This document shows positions 9,122-18,468 of a DNA stretch of 64,000 bases, piece after piece. Both the position numbers and the translations under genes were made by a program. This DNA is from Kumtagia sp963820075. Lineage in GTDB: Bacteria > Pseudomonadota > Alphaproteobacteria > Rhizobiales > Rhizobiaceae. Numbering within the stretch: the stretch's first letter is position 1; each line of letters opens with the position of its first letter. The notes beneath the pieces are model-generated. The model did not search any database. It had not been told where the DNA came from and saw only the letters and a list, made by a program, of their open reading frames with translations. The stretch covers positions 1 through 64,000 of the forward strand of contig CAWFYS010000015.1 of the NCBI GenBank assembly GCA_963820075.1, written 5' to 3'.

Positions 9122-9183
9122 TCCAAGATACTTCTAATCAGAGTGCGGTGTTTTCAATTTTGCTTCAAGTCACACGTTAATAT

Positions 9184-9477
9184 ATGATTAATATCAAAGC
9201 GGCCGTCCTTACTGTCAGCATAACCTGCATCGTCCCTTACGAAGTTTGGAGCAATCCACGAGCGACGGAGCCCAGTCTTTCAGCGGTGGAGGGAAACCAC
9301 CGCCCCGGCCATCACACCCTGTTCCAGGCGCCGGCGCAGCCAGCAACATATGGTGAGATTGCCGATCTCGGCGCGGGCGGTGACATAGGCGCCAAGGTGG
9401 CAAGCCCAATCCCCAGCAGTGCGCTCGATATCAACTATGAAGACACAAAGGTATTGAGGGAGAACAACCTGATATGA
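9184..9477 (+). CDS. Small putative secreted protein
   Basis: A frame of 97 residues starting 'MINIKAAVLTVSITCIVP', which looks like a short signal peptide with cleavage around residue 23. The rest is polar, Pro/Ala-rich and matches no family I know. It diverges from the peptidase operon with a 62-bp spacer. There is no clear ribosome site, so this is a tentative call. Confidence 0.35.
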   Translation: MINIKAAVLTVSITCIVPYEVWSNPRATEPSLSAVEGNHRPGHHTLFQAPAQPATYGEIADLGAGGDIGAKVASPIPSSALDINYEDTKVLRENNLI

Positions 9478-9544
9478 TTCGCGCCGACGTCGGTTTCACC
9501 ATTTTTTCCGGCTGAGCGCCAAGCATTATGCGGGAGGCATGTAT

Positions 9545-10306
9545 ATGAAGCTCTTCGACCTCACCGGCCGCCTGGCGCTGGTCACCGGTTCCTCGAGAGG
9601 TATTGGCTTCGCCATCGCCCGGGGTCTGGCAAGTGCCGGCGCCGAGATCGTGCTCAATGCCCGCGACCTGAGCGCGCTGGAGGCGGCGCGGGCGAAGCTT
9701 GCGGCCGAGGGCCACCGCGTTCACGTCCGCGCCTTCGATGTGACCGACGCGGCTGCGGTCGCCGCTGCCGTGGATGCGATCGAGAAGGAAATCGGCGCGG
9801 TCGAAATACTTTTCAACAATGCCGGCATGCAGCACCGCGCACCCTTGGAGGACTTTCCCCTCGATGCCTGGGAGCGCCTCAAGGCGACCAACATCGACAG
9901 CGTCTTCTTCGTCGGTCAGGCGGTGGCGCGCCACATGATCCCGCGCAGGCGCGGCAAGATCGTCAACATAGCCTCGGTGCAGAGCGAACTCGCCCGGCCG
10001 AACATTGCGCCATACACGGCGACCAAGGGCGCGGTGAAAATGCTGACCAAGGGCATGGCGACGGACTGGGCGCGATATGGTCTTCAGGTCAACGCGATCG
10101 GCCCCGGCTATTTCAATACCGAACTCAACGCCGCTCTCGTTGCCGATCCGGACTTTACCGCCTGGCTCGAAAAGCGGACTCCGGCGGGGCGTTGGGGAGA
10201 GGTTGAGGAGCTGATCGGGGCGGCGGTCTTCCTGGCCTCCGATGCATCCAGCTTCGTTAACGGCCACGTCCTTTACGTGGACGGCGGAATCACGTCGTCG
10301 CTCTGA
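9545..10306 (+). CDS. SDR-family oxidoreductase, gluconate 5-dehydrogenase-like
   Basis: A classical short-chain dehydrogenase of 253 residues. The cofactor site 'VTGSSRGIG' is near residue 15, 'NNAG' near 90, and the catalytic Ser and YxxxK lie in 'IASVQSELARPNIAPYTATK'. The C-terminus 'GHVLYVDGGITSSL' is typical. Sequence style fits gluconate 5-dehydrogenase (IdnO), which interconverts D-gluconate and 5-keto-D-gluconate; the substrate is inferred. GGGAGG at 9532 suits the ATG at 9545 better than the ATG at 9539. Confidence 0.8.
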   Translation: MKLFDLTGRLALVTGSSRGIGFAIARGLASAGAEIVLNARDLSALEAARAKLAAEGHRVHVRAFDVTDAAAVAAAVDAIEKEIGAVEILFNNAGMQHRAPLEDFPLDAWERLKATNIDSVFFVGQAVARHMIPRRRGKIVNIASVQSELARPNIAPYTATKGAVKMLTKGMATDWARYGLQVNAIGPGYFNTELNAALVADPDFTAWLEKRTPAGRWGEVEELIGAAVFLASDASSFVNGHVLYVDGGITSSL

Positions 10307-10525
10307 GCGGCAGAGGCGATCCGGACCGCGAAACTGGCAGGGCCGGTTTCGTGATGGAACCTGGCAGGCCCTTTGGGTGAAATCACTCGCCGAATAGCCG
10401 AAATTGCGGGGGAACGATTGGCCCGGCGCCGTCAACCGTAACACCGCTCCTTGCAAGATCGTCCTGTATCTGGTCCCCTTATGCCACGCCGATTCGGAGG
10501 CGGGGCGCTTTCAGGAACGGATGCC
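10307..10525. other. Spacer upstream of ftsZ2
   Basis: About 220 bp between the SDR and the FtsZ-like gene. It has no gene that I can see. Short inverted repeats are present, but none is strong enough to call a terminator. The ftsZ2 promoter is probably here. Confidence 0.35.
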
Positions 10526-11554
10526 ATGACGACCCCAGAGAAGCCCGACATCTCCGAGATGAGACCAAACCTGACCGTCATCGGTGTCGGCGGCGGCGGG
10601 GGGAATGCTGTCAACAACATGATTGCGGAAGGCTTGGAAGGCGCGCAGTTCGTCGTTGCGAACACCGACGCCCAGGCGCTCATGATGTCGAACGCACCGA
10701 GGCTGATCCAGCTTGGCGCGCTTGCAACCGGAGGCCTGGGAGCGGGCTCCCTGCCTGATATCGGCCAGGCAGCCGCCGAGGAATCGATCGATGAAATCAT
10801 GGATCATCTTGCCGGCACTCACATGTGTTTCGTAACGGCCGGCATGGGAGGCGGCACCGGAACCGGTGCGGCACCGGTGATAGCAAGGGCGGCACGAGAA
10901 GCCGGAATCCTTACCGTAGCCGTCGTCACCAAGCCGTTCGTGTTCGAGGGCAAGCGCCGGATGCAGACGGCCGAACGCGGCATCGAACTCCTGCGCGAGG
11001 CCGCCGACACCGTCATCGTGATTCCGAACCAGAACCTGTTCAGGATAGCGAATGCCAGCACGACCTTCGAGGATGCGTTCGCCATTGCCGACCGGGTCCT
11101 CTATTCGGGCGTCCGCTGCATAACCGATCTCATCGTGAAGGAAGGCCTTATCAATCTCGATTTTGCCGATGTCAGGACGGTGATGCGGGATATGGGGCGG
11201 GCAGTGATGGGAACAGGGGTGGGTTCAGGCGAGAACCGCGCCATGAAGGCCGCCGAAGCATCGATTGCCAATCCGCTGCTTGATGAAAGCTCCATCAGGG
11301 GTGCGAAAGGTGTCCTGGTTTCGATATCGGGCGGGCTGGATATGACATTGTTCGAAGTCGACGAGGCTGCCTCGCGCATCCGCGAGGAAGTCGGCGACGA
11401 GGCGGATATCATCGTCGGTGCGATCTTCGACGAGGCACTCGAAGGAAAGTTCAAGGTTTCCCTGGTTGCAACCGGGCTGCAGGCGACGGCGACGGACGGA
11501 GATTCCGCTGTCACCATGCGTGGGAAGCCGGAGCATATTCAGAGCCTCCACTGA
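10526..11554 (+). CDS. ftsZ2: Short FtsZ paralogue (FtsZ2-like) without C-terminal tail
   Basis: A tubulin-fold GTPase of 342 residues. It has the N-terminal 'TVIGVGGGGGNAVNNMI', the tubulin signature 'GMGGGTGTGAAP' and the T7-loop region 'NLDFADVRTVM'. It stops soon after 'DIIVGAIFDEALEGKFKVSL'. It therefore lacks the long linker and the conserved C-terminal peptide that bind FtsA and ZipA in the main FtsZ of rhizobia (about 550-590 residues). It is alone here, away from the ftsQAZ cluster, and fits the known second FtsZ of rhizobia. Such a protein could polymerise but not dock to the membrane by itself; its role is inferred. Start ATG at 10526. Confidence 0.85.
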   Translation: MTTPEKPDISEMRPNLTVIGVGGGGGNAVNNMIAEGLEGAQFVVANTDAQALMMSNAPRLIQLGALATGGLGAGSLPDIGQAAAEESIDEIMDHLAGTHMCFVTAGMGGGTGTGAAPVIARAAREAGILTVAVVTKPFVFEGKRRMQTAERGIELLREAADTVIVIPNQNLFRIANASTTFEDAFAIADRVLYSGVRCITDLIVKEGLINLDFADVRTVMRDMGRAVMGTGVGSGENRAMKAAEASIANPLLDESSIRGAKGVLVSISGGLDMTLFEVDEAASRIREEVGDEADIIVGAIFDEALEGKFKVSLVATGLQATATDGDSAVTMRGKPEHIQSLH

Positions 11555-11584
11555 GACCACCTGAGCGCAACGCCGGGATAGTAG

Positions 11585-12159
11585 TCAGCGCGTTGCGAGG
11601 AAGTCGAGCACGCGCTGGCCGAGCAGTGCAGCCGCATCCGGGTGATAGGACGCGAGGCTGGGGTCGGCGAAAAGGTGTTGATTGCCCGGGTATAAAAACA
11701 GCTTCGCGTCCTCGGCCGACGCAACGAGCGCCCGTGCCGCCTCCAGATCGCCCTCGTTTGCGAAGTAAGGGTCTTCTCCCATGGCGTGGATCTGCACCGG
11801 CAGGTCGGGCGGCCAGGAGATCCGAACATCGAGATCGGAACGCAGGAATGAAATAGCAACGCACCGCAGGCGCCCGGGCGGGTTTGGGCCAACTTCTGCG
11901 CCGGCAGCACGCCGAGCGAGAAACCGGCATAGACGAGTTCGCGCGCGAGCCCGTCCGCGACGCAAATCCCTCGCTCAATGACCTCGGAGAGGCCGATCTC
12001 CTCGGCATGTTTCATACCCGCATCGAGACTATCGAACACGAGGCCGTCATAGAGGTCGGGGGCGTGCACGATGTGTCCGAAACGTCGCAGATCGTCGGCG
12101 AAGGCGGCGAACCCCTCTGTTTGTCCCTGTGCGTGATGAAAGAGCAGCACCTCCGCCAT
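11585..12159 (-). pseudogene. Dienelactone hydrolase-family protein, one frameshift
   Basis: The first frame gives 'MAEVLLFHHAQGQTEGFAAF' and the nucleophile elbow 'YAGFSLG', with Ser where classical dienelactone hydrolase has Cys. After a shift near 11830-11836 the frame continues 'VQIHAMGEDPYFANEGD' and 'LFLYPGNQHLFADPS', which supply the acid and His of an alpha/beta-hydrolase triad. The joined length of about 190 residues is normal for the family. It starts 38 bp after the Ppx/GppA gene and probably shares its transcript. Substrate unknown. Confidence 0.8.
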
Positions 12160-12197
12160 ATCGTTCCTTCCTCAAGCGCAGCGACGCTGCCAATCGA

Positions 12198-13754
12198 CTA
12201 CGAACGTGCTCGTTCGCTCACCTCGAACCGGCGTATGCCCATTGCCGCCGCCAGGAGTTTGAGGCGGGCTCCTACCACCTCGCTGTCCGGGGCGCGACCC
12301 GTACCGCCGACTTCCAGCCGCAGCAGATCGGGCTCGATGCTGAGGCGCGATCCCGCAAGCACTTCGGATACGCTGCCGGACAGGCGATAGGCCAGGAGGA
12401 TCGCATGGCCAAGTATCTGTGCCCGACGGCGCGTTGCCGGGCTCAGCAGCTTGATCGCAGGAGAAAGCCATGGGGCATCAGGCTTGCCGGCATAGCGGGC
12501 GTGAATTGACGCGGCGATGAACACGCGCTCGGCATGGTCCAGTCCAATGAAGGGTAGCCGCAGCAGCCGGCGGAAGCTCTCCTGGGCCCGAAGATCCGGG
12601 TCATCGCGCCAGGCAATGTCCGACAACGCGCAGACGGCGATCCGCAATCGGGTTTCGGCGGGAGTTTCGCCGGGAAACAGGGAAGCTGTCCACGGAACCA
12701 GAGCCGGGGCGAATTGTGGAACGCGTGCGTGAGGAAGTCCAATGAGCCGAGCACCTTCGATGATCGGATCAAGATACCTTTCATCTGGGGTCAATTGCGA
12801 ATAGAGCCAGCCCTCCCGCAGGCCAAGGGCTGAAAACACGACACGTTCAGGCTGAAGCCGCTTCAGCAGGCGGTCAAGCACCAATGCCGCCGCGGGTGTC
12901 GTGCGGACCCGCCGCTCGGGCAGGCCGGGAAGCCCCGAAAGCTTGGCCGGGGGCAAGCGCAGCACGTATTTGGCGAAATCCCTCATGGCCTTGGCATCAC
13001 AGGTGTAGCCGTGAACGACGGGCACCGGGACCTTCTCCATGGTCATGTGAACCTTGGCGAGGGTCCGCCAGCCGCCGCCGACCGCGTAGAAAACCGGCGT
13101 TCCAAGCGACGGCCGCAGATTTTCCTGCATCAATTTGTCGATCCGCAGCTTGGCGTCCGCAACGCCCTTCTCCAACAGCGCCTCCACGGGCAGAGCGCCG
13201 AGCGGCAGGCTCGTCCACAGGTCGCCCACATGGTCATCCAGCGCCTCGGCCACTTCGAGGCTGCCGCCTCCCATATCACCGACCAGGCCGATGGGACGAA
13301 AGAAGCCGGAAATGACGCCGAGTGCCGAATAGTGTGCCTCCTCCATTCCTTGCAGAATGCGCACCTGCAACCCTGATGCCTCTTTTATCGCCGCTGCCAG
13401 TTCCGGGCCGTTGCTGGCCCGCCGGATCGCCTCGGTGGCGGTAACGTCGATGCGGGCGACACCCATGGCATCGGCAATCGCGCGGAATCTGCGGAGTGCC
13501 TCGACGGTACGGCGGAAACCCTCCGCCGAGATTGCCCCGGTCTGCGCCAGACCGTCGCCAAGGCGGCAAAGCGATTTCTCGACGAAACGGGGCAGGGGTG
13601 CGCGACCCAATTGGTCGTAGACGACCATGCGCACCGAATTGGAGCCAATGTCGACGATGGCATAGTGCGGCTCGCCGGTGCCGCCTGCAGAGCCGGCGCG
13701 GAGGTCGAGCGGGCGCACCTTCAATTCCCCTGCATTGCTGTCGGGCCTGGGCAT
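12198..13754 (-). CDS. ppx: Exopolyphosphatase / pppGpp phosphohydrolase (Ppx/GppA)
   Basis: A cytoplasmic enzyme of 518 residues in the ASKHA fold. It removes terminal phosphate from polyphosphate or from pppGpp. The phosphate loops are 'AIVDIGSNSVRMVVYD' (about 32-47) and 'LVGDMGGGSLEVAE' (about 156-169); the conserved 'VTATEAIRRASNG' lies between them. The C-terminal helical part is the usual HD-like extension. The length is typical of rhizobial Ppx. The family cannot be split into Ppx and GppA by eye. Confidence 0.9.
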   Translation of the reverse strand: MPRPDSNAGELKVRPLDLRAGSAGGTGEPHYAIVDIGSNSVRMVVYDQLGRAPLPRFVEKSLCRLGDGLAQTGAISAEGFRRTVEALRRFRAIADAMGVARIDVTATEAIRRASNGPELAAAIKEASGLQVRILQGMEEAHYSALGVISGFFRPIGLVGDMGGGSLEVAEALDDHVGDLWTSLPLGALPVEALLEKGVADAKLRIDKLMQENLRPSLGTPVFYAVGGGWRTLAKVHMTMEKVPVPVVHGYTCDAKAMRDFAKYVLRLPPAKLSGLPGLPERRVRTTPAAALVLDRLLKRLQPERVVFSALGLREGWLYSQLTPDERYLDPIIEGARLIGLPHARVPQFAPALVPWTASLFPGETPAETRLRIAVCALSDIAWRDDPDLRAQESFRRLLRLPFIGLDHAERVFIAASIHARYAGKPDAPWLSPAIKLLSPATRRRAQILGHAILLAYRLSGSVSEVLAGSRLSIEPDLLRLEVGGTGRAPDSEVVGARLKLLAAAMGIRRFEVSERARS

Positions 13755-13893
13755 GGCAACCTGAAAAGCCGCGGTCGCGCCAGTTGTATCCCCGAAAACG
13801 GGGCGCTAGCAAACTATTGCTGCACGGAGGCCTCTGTTGGAGCCGACGTGCGAACTGGGTCAATCCGCAACCCCGGACCGCCATCGAGCTTGC

Positions 13894-14190
13894 TCATTCG
13901 CCAAGCCGGCGCGAGTCGATGCATTTGGTGACGCGACAGTTGTCCGTATCGGCTGAAGATATGCCTTCGCCCGTGGTCGTGTAGCCCGTGGCACAGAACG
14001 AGCCGTCCCTCACAAAGCGGTCGTAGAGCGTAACGCCAGACTTTCCTTGTCGGAACAGGATCGCCATGCCGTCGCGGTCCAGGGCGGCTTGCACCTCCGC
14101 GCAGGTCATGTCCTGAACCATGTAGCGGACAATCGCCGATGCATCGAAGGAAATGATCGAGAAAAGTGCGGCTACGGCCAATCTGATCAT
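13894..14190 (-). CDS. Small secreted Cys-containing hypothetical protein
   Basis: A protein of 98 residues with a clear signal peptide, 'MIRLAVAALFSIISFDASA', cleaved after residue 19. The mature part has four cysteines (in 'DMTCAEVQ', 'GSFCATGYTT', 'DNCRVTKC'), which would suit two disulfides in the periplasm. I do not recognise a named family, though proteins of this build are frequent in Rhizobiales. It is followed at its promoter side by dispersed repeat copy 2. Confidence 0.65.
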   Translation of the reverse strand: MIRLAVAALFSIISFDASAIVRYMVQDMTCAEVQAALDRDGMAILFRQGKSGVTLYDRFVRDGSFCATGYTTTGEGISSADTDNCRVTKCIDSRRLGE

Positions 14191-14212
14191 TGCTGCAATC
14201 CTTCGCGCCTAA

Positions 14213-14304
14213 GTAGACTTGCGTGGCTTCGCCCAGCTTCGCCTTTTTGTTTTGTCGCAGATTTTTGCCGGAAAACCATATGACACTTTTACGAAACCTG
14301 CTTA
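14213..14304 (-). repeat. Dispersed hairpin repeat, copy 2
   Basis: Read on the minus strand it has AAAAGTGT, GGTTTTCCGG, CTGCGACA, an A-rich spacer, then TGGGCGAAGCCACGCAAGTCT. This matches the elements at 341-411 and 42826-42923. It fills most of the spacer between the small secreted gene and the enolase-superfamily fragment. Confidence 0.75.
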
Positions 14305-14356
14305 AGCGATCCGCGATGTCTCGTTCGGCCCGATCCATCAGACGGACACTTTCCCC

Positions 14357-14569
14357 TTGCAAGCCTATCGCGAGCTGACCACGTCCCAGTCGACGCCCAT
14401 CCACACCGGCGAACAAATCTACTCGCGCCACAATTTCAAGGAACTGATCGAGACGCAGGCGGTGCGCGTGATCGGCCCGGACCCGGCCGATCTAGGCGGC
14501 ATTGCCGACCTCAAGGGGCTTTCCATCGGAGTGTGTAGGCGGCAGACTGCAAGAGCGGCGGCCTGCTAA
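14357..14569 (+). pseudogene. Fragment of a mandelate racemase/enolase-superfamily protein
   Basis: About 50 residues, from 'RELTTSQSTPIHTGEQIYSR' to 'VRVIGPDPADLGGIADLKGL', match the C-terminal barrel of mandelate racemase/muconate lactonizing enzymes, including the conserved 'STPIHTGE' and 'PDPADLGGI' stretches. Everything before and after is missing, including most metal ligands, and the frame ends in unrelated residues. It is a remnant trapped between a repeat copy and the PLP decarboxylase. Confidence 0.65.
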
Positions 14570-14581
14570 CCGGAGGCACGG

Positions 14582-16066
14582 ATGGATGCGTTGCGGAAAG
14601 CCCTGAATGCGGCTGCCGAGGAAACGCTCGATCCGGATGACTGGACTGAGGTGCAGGCGCTGTCGCATCGGATCATCGACGACGCGGTCGGCTATCTGCG
14701 CGATGTCCGCGACCGTCCGGTCTGGCAGGATATGCCCGCGGAAGTGAAGGCTTTCTTTACGCTCCCTTGCCGCGACAGCCGGCGCCGCTGTCCGAGATCT
14801 ATCGCGAGGTTGCGGAGAAGGTGATGGCCTATCCGATGGGCAACGTCCATCCGCGCTTCTGGGCCTGGTACATGGGGTCAAGCAATTTCACCGGTGCCCT
14901 GGGCGATTTTCTGGCGGCTATCCAGGGCTCGAACCTTGGCGGCGGCAACCACGCCGCAGCCTATATGGACCAGCAGGTGGTGAACTGGTGCAAGGAGATG
15001 ATGGGCTTTCCTGCTTCGGCCAGCGGCACGCTGGTGAGCGGCGGCTCGATGGCCAATATCATTGGCTTGACCGTGGCGCGGAACGTCAAGGCGGGTATCG
15101 ACGTGCGCGAACACGGTGTCGCTGCCATCGAGAAGCCCTTGCGCTTCTACGGCTCGGATCAGCTTCACAGTTGCCACCGCAAGGCAATGGAGGCACTCGG
15201 GCTGGGTAACCGGGCTCTGCGACGCATTACGACGGATGCCGAATTGCGGATCGACATCGCCGCGCTGCGACTGGCGATCGCGGAGGATCGCGCGGCGGGA
15301 TTTCAACCTGCCTGCGTGATAGGAACGGCCGGGACGGTAAACACCGGCGCGATCGATGATCTGCAAGCTCTCGCGAATTTGGCGGCTGAAGAAGACCTCT
15401 GGTTTCACGTCGACGGCTGCATCGGCGCGCTTATCGCCATCGCTCCCGAGAATGCATTTCGCGTCGCCGGAATCGAGCGTGCCGATTCCGTCGCGCTCGA
15501 TCCACATAAATGGCTGCACACACCGTTCGAGGCCGGCTGCGCCCTGATCCGGGATGCCTCTGCGCATCGCGATACGTTCGCGGTCACTCCGGAATATCTG
15601 GAGATGACAACCCGCGGCGTCGCGTCAGCCAATTGGCTGCACGATTACGGCCTCCAAACCTCACGCGGATTCCGGGCGCTGAAGGTCTGGATGGCGATCA
15701 AGGAGCACGGCATCGAGAAGTTTGGCCGCCTGATCGACCAGAACATAGCGCAGGCTCACTATCTCAGCGCGTTGATCGAGGCCGAGCCTCGATTGGAACT
15801 GGTCGCACCGACCAATATCAACATCGTCTGCTATCGCTATCGGCCCGATGGTATCGGCGGCGACGAACTAAAGGCACTCAATACCGAGATCATGCTGAGG
15901 CTGCAGGAAGAAGGCACCGCGGCCATTTCGGACACGACGGTTCACGGCGAACATTGCCTGCGAGTCAGCGATAGACAATCACCGGACCCGGCGCGATGAT
16001 CTGGAACTGCTGATCCGGGAGACAATTCGCCTCGGAGATGTGATTGTGAGCTCAAACACCGTCTGA
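14582..16066 (+). pseudogene. Group II PLP-dependent amino acid decarboxylase, two frameshifts
   Basis: The first frame gives 'MDALRKALNAAAEETLDPDD'. After a shift near 14752 the main block of about 400 residues follows: 'SEIYREVAEKVMAYPMGNVH', 'GTLVSGGSMANIIGLTVAR', the His and Asp of the cofactor site in 'DLWFHVDGCIGAL', and the Schiff-base lysine in 'DPHKWLHTPFEAGC'. A second shift near 15968 restores the normal ending 'RRDDLELLIRETIRLG', with TGA at 16064. The family makes amines from aromatic or related L-amino acids; the substrate is not evident. Confidence 0.85.
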
Positions 16067-16182
16067 CCGGGACGCAGTTTCATCGGGGCTTGGATAATCC
16101 TCGGCTCGCAGCGGCGTCGAGGCTTAAGAAACCCACCCCGCTATCGGTGGCGCGCCTTGCGATGCCCGCCGTTCGCCCAAAT
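16067..16182. other. Short spacer between converging genes
   Basis: About 115 bp separating the decarboxylase from the small minus-strand gene. No gene or strong terminator is visible. Confidence 0.3.
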
Positions 16183-16419
16183 TCAATCCTCGTCCGATCT
16201 GTCCGGACCAAGCTCCACGTCAGGATGCTTGTGACGACGGATCAGACCCATGATCTTCTTTCGAACTTCGGCTCTCGAACCTTCTTTGACCAATTCCATG
16301 AGGTCATCGACCATCTCAGCTATCTTCTCAGCGTCTCCCGCGTGAGGGTCAGTCAGATAATGCCCGTGGGTGTACAGATTGTCCGAAAGCTTCTTGTTAA
16401 TCCTGTCGAAGACGCTCAT
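16183..16419 (-). CDS. Small charged hypothetical protein
   Basis: A protein of 78 residues starting 'MSVFDRINKKLSDNLYTHG', predicted helical and highly charged, ending in an acidic tail. The start at 16419 has AGGAAG about 7 bases upstream; an upstream in-frame codon would overlap the preceding esterase gene. It follows that gene after 11 bp and is probably co-transcribed. No family recognised. Confidence 0.6.
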   Translation of the reverse strand: MSVFDRINKKLSDNLYTHGHYLTDPHAGDAEKIAEMVDDLMELVKEGSRAEVRKKIMGLIRRHKHPDVELGPDRSDED

Positions 16420-16430
16420 TGGCGCACTTC

Positions 16431-17744
16431 CTATTGCTTGCATCCGGCGGCTGACGCTCGCTCATTCGTGTTGCATGGCACCGGGTGGCCGCCGGCAGGT
16501 CCGGCGGGCAGGCCTATACCGGCCTCGTTGATGCCGGCCTCGAGCGACCCGACATGGTTGGCGTAGTTGTCCCGCGTATTCTGGTCAATGAGGGCAACCG
16601 GGGCGGAAATTGCCAGACCTGCTGCGGTTCCCGCTATCGCCGCCGTGCCTGTTGCCGCCGCGACGATATGATCGCCCAGCCCCAGCCTGCTGTCGGTCAT
16701 CGTCTGTCCGGTCGACAGGCGGCCACCGATCAACTGAACGATCTCCGGCAACTCGGCAAACTTGCTGTGGTGAAGTTTGTCGCCTGCCTCGACCTTGGTG
16801 AGGTCGATGACGGATATTTTGTTGCTGGCGAGTTCGGACTTGTACGGCTCGGTGTCGGGATCGATCGAGCCGAGACGCGCGACATTGCCCCAGACGCGCC
16901 GGGATACCGCGAGAGCCCGGTCGTCGCGCGAAACGAACAGCGTAAATTGCGGGCGTGGCTCGCCCATATCGGCGATCTGGGAGCGGAAGACATCGACATC
17001 GACATCCGGCGCCGCCAGCATGACATTCTTGAATTTTGGCGGAAGGCGGCCGTTGCGAATGGCCATCTGGCGAAGTCCTTCCAGCGCCAGCCAGTTTCCC
17101 ATGGAATGCGCCAGTATAGACACCTCCTTGACCTCGGGATCGCTTGCCAGATACTGAAACATCCTTTCCAGCGCGTTTCTCGTGTAGTTGGTGCTCTCGC
17201 GGTCATATCCGTATGCGAGCAGGCTGCCCCGTGATGGCCAGGTGACCAGTACGGGCGCGCTATGAGCTCCGGAATCATGGATGATCTGCGCGAAACGGTA
17301 GACCAAGTCCTCGAACCGATTGTTGAAGCCGTGGATGAAGACAAGGACGCTGCGATCGGAACTCTTGCGCACGGCCTTGGACAGCCAGCTTTCGGCCGCT
17401 TCGCGATCCACGTGCTCGGCCTTCAGTGTTGCGAAATCGGTCGCGGGATTGGCCGGAAGCTTGTGGGGCCAGGCGACCTCGCCGACCTTTCGCACATTAT
17501 CTGGCGGGATCGACACGGTGATCTCCGCGAAGGCCGGGGCGGGTCCGCGCTCCCCGCTGAACATTTCGCCTGGGTTTGATGCCTCGCCCCGCGTTGTCGC
17601 CACCAGCATGTCGACCCTGCTGGTGTTCGGCACGGTATCTGCCACCGGAGCCAGAACGCCGGTCGGTCGGCCGGCGCAAGCGCAAAGCAAGGCAAGCAGA
17701 ACTGACGCGAACAAAAGCCTGTGGGTGCTCCGGGAGCGCGACAC
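16431..17744 (-). CDS. DUF900 alpha/beta-hydrolase, predicted lipoprotein
   Basis: A protein of 437 residues. It begins with a hydrophobic segment ending in a lipobox-like 'LLALLCAC', so it is probably lipid-anchored in the envelope. The hydrolase core carries 'VLVFIHGFNNRFEDLVYRFA' (oxyanion region), the nucleophile 'LAHSMGNWLAL' and 'LAAPDVDVDVF', typical of the DUF900 esterase/lipase family. A Gly/Ala-rich hydrophobic stretch lies near residue 370. The start is a GTG without an obvious ribosome site, so the exact N-terminus is uncertain. Substrate unknown. Confidence 0.8.
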   Translation of the reverse strand: MSRSRSTHRLLFASVLLALLCACAGRPTGVLAPVADTVPNTSRVDMLVATTRGEASNPGEMFSGERGPAPAFAEITVSIPPDNVRKVGEVAWPHKLPANPATDFATLKAEHVDREAAESWLSKAVRKSSDRSVLVFIHGFNNRFEDLVYRFAQIIHDSGAHSAPVLVTWPSRGSLLAYGYDRESTNYTRNALERMFQYLASDPEVKEVSILAHSMGNWLALEGLRQMAIRNGRLPPKFKNVMLAAPDVDVDVFRSQIADMGEPRPQFTLFVSRDDRALAVSRRVWGNVARLGSIDPDTEPYKSELASNKISVIDLTKVEAGDKLHHSKFAELPEIVQLIGGRLSTGQTMTDSRLGLGDHIVAAATGTAAIAGTAAGLAISAPVALIDQNTRDNYANHVGSLEAGINEAGIGLPAGPAGGHPVPCNTNERASAAGCKQ

Positions 17745-18468
17745 CGCAACTGCCGGCTCGCCACTTCGCGCGCGACCTGCGGTAGGCCCGATTCCGCGCC
17801 CGGCACAGAACTCCCGTGCCGTATCGTCGAGCTAGATCCCGTCGGGATGTGCTAGAAAACTGCATTCCTTGTTCTTTCCGAAGCGTTGCGCTTCTTGAAA
17901 AGCGGCTAAACTGAAAGATGTGCTTGGCAGACTGCCTCGCGCGGGCGTTGTGATTAGGATTATCATCGGGCGTAACCTACATTTTTATTATGACTTCGCC
18001 AGCAGTTTGCGCGTGCGGCGGATCTCGCTGCAGGTGTGACCTTCATGCCACTCGTTTCGTTGGCAAATCATCGGTCGCCCGGCGAAGTGTTGGTTCCGGC
18101 TGCCATGCGCGCCAATGCCGGCGTCAGGCCGACGATCGCTTTGCGTGCCTAGGCACCAAATGCCGCATTTGCAGTGCGCGGAGTACAGTAAGGTCGACTA
18201 TGAAGGATAATAAAATGTTATGCCGAGGGTGGCGGGGAATTACTTGCGCTTTTCGTTTCGATAACCGTACAAGAAATGAAGAATATGGCCTAAAATTGAG
18301 AGTATAACCGGAAGTTCGCGAATAATTATCTGGAATTGCGGGCGATTGAACCTACTTGCCGCCGTTGCAGGTTTGTGGCAAAGCTGCGTGTGTGTGCGAA
18401 GTGGCATCGCGTTGTTAAAAATAGACTGGATCGGAATTTGCGGCGGGGGATGAGCCGGAGGCAACGAG
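17745..18468. other. Long intergenic region, AT-rich at its distal end
   Basis: About 720 bp between the divergent esterase and Hint-domain genes. The part from about 18190 to 18420 is clearly AT-richer than the rest and probably contains the promoter of the Hint-domain gene. The open frames here are short, start poorly and lack plausible protein features. I see no RNA gene. Confidence 0.45.

Noticed and set aside
17990..18307. 105-codon plus-strand frame in the long intergenic region
   Set aside because: Cys/Arg-rich with no ribosome site, signal or known motif. It looks like a chance frame.
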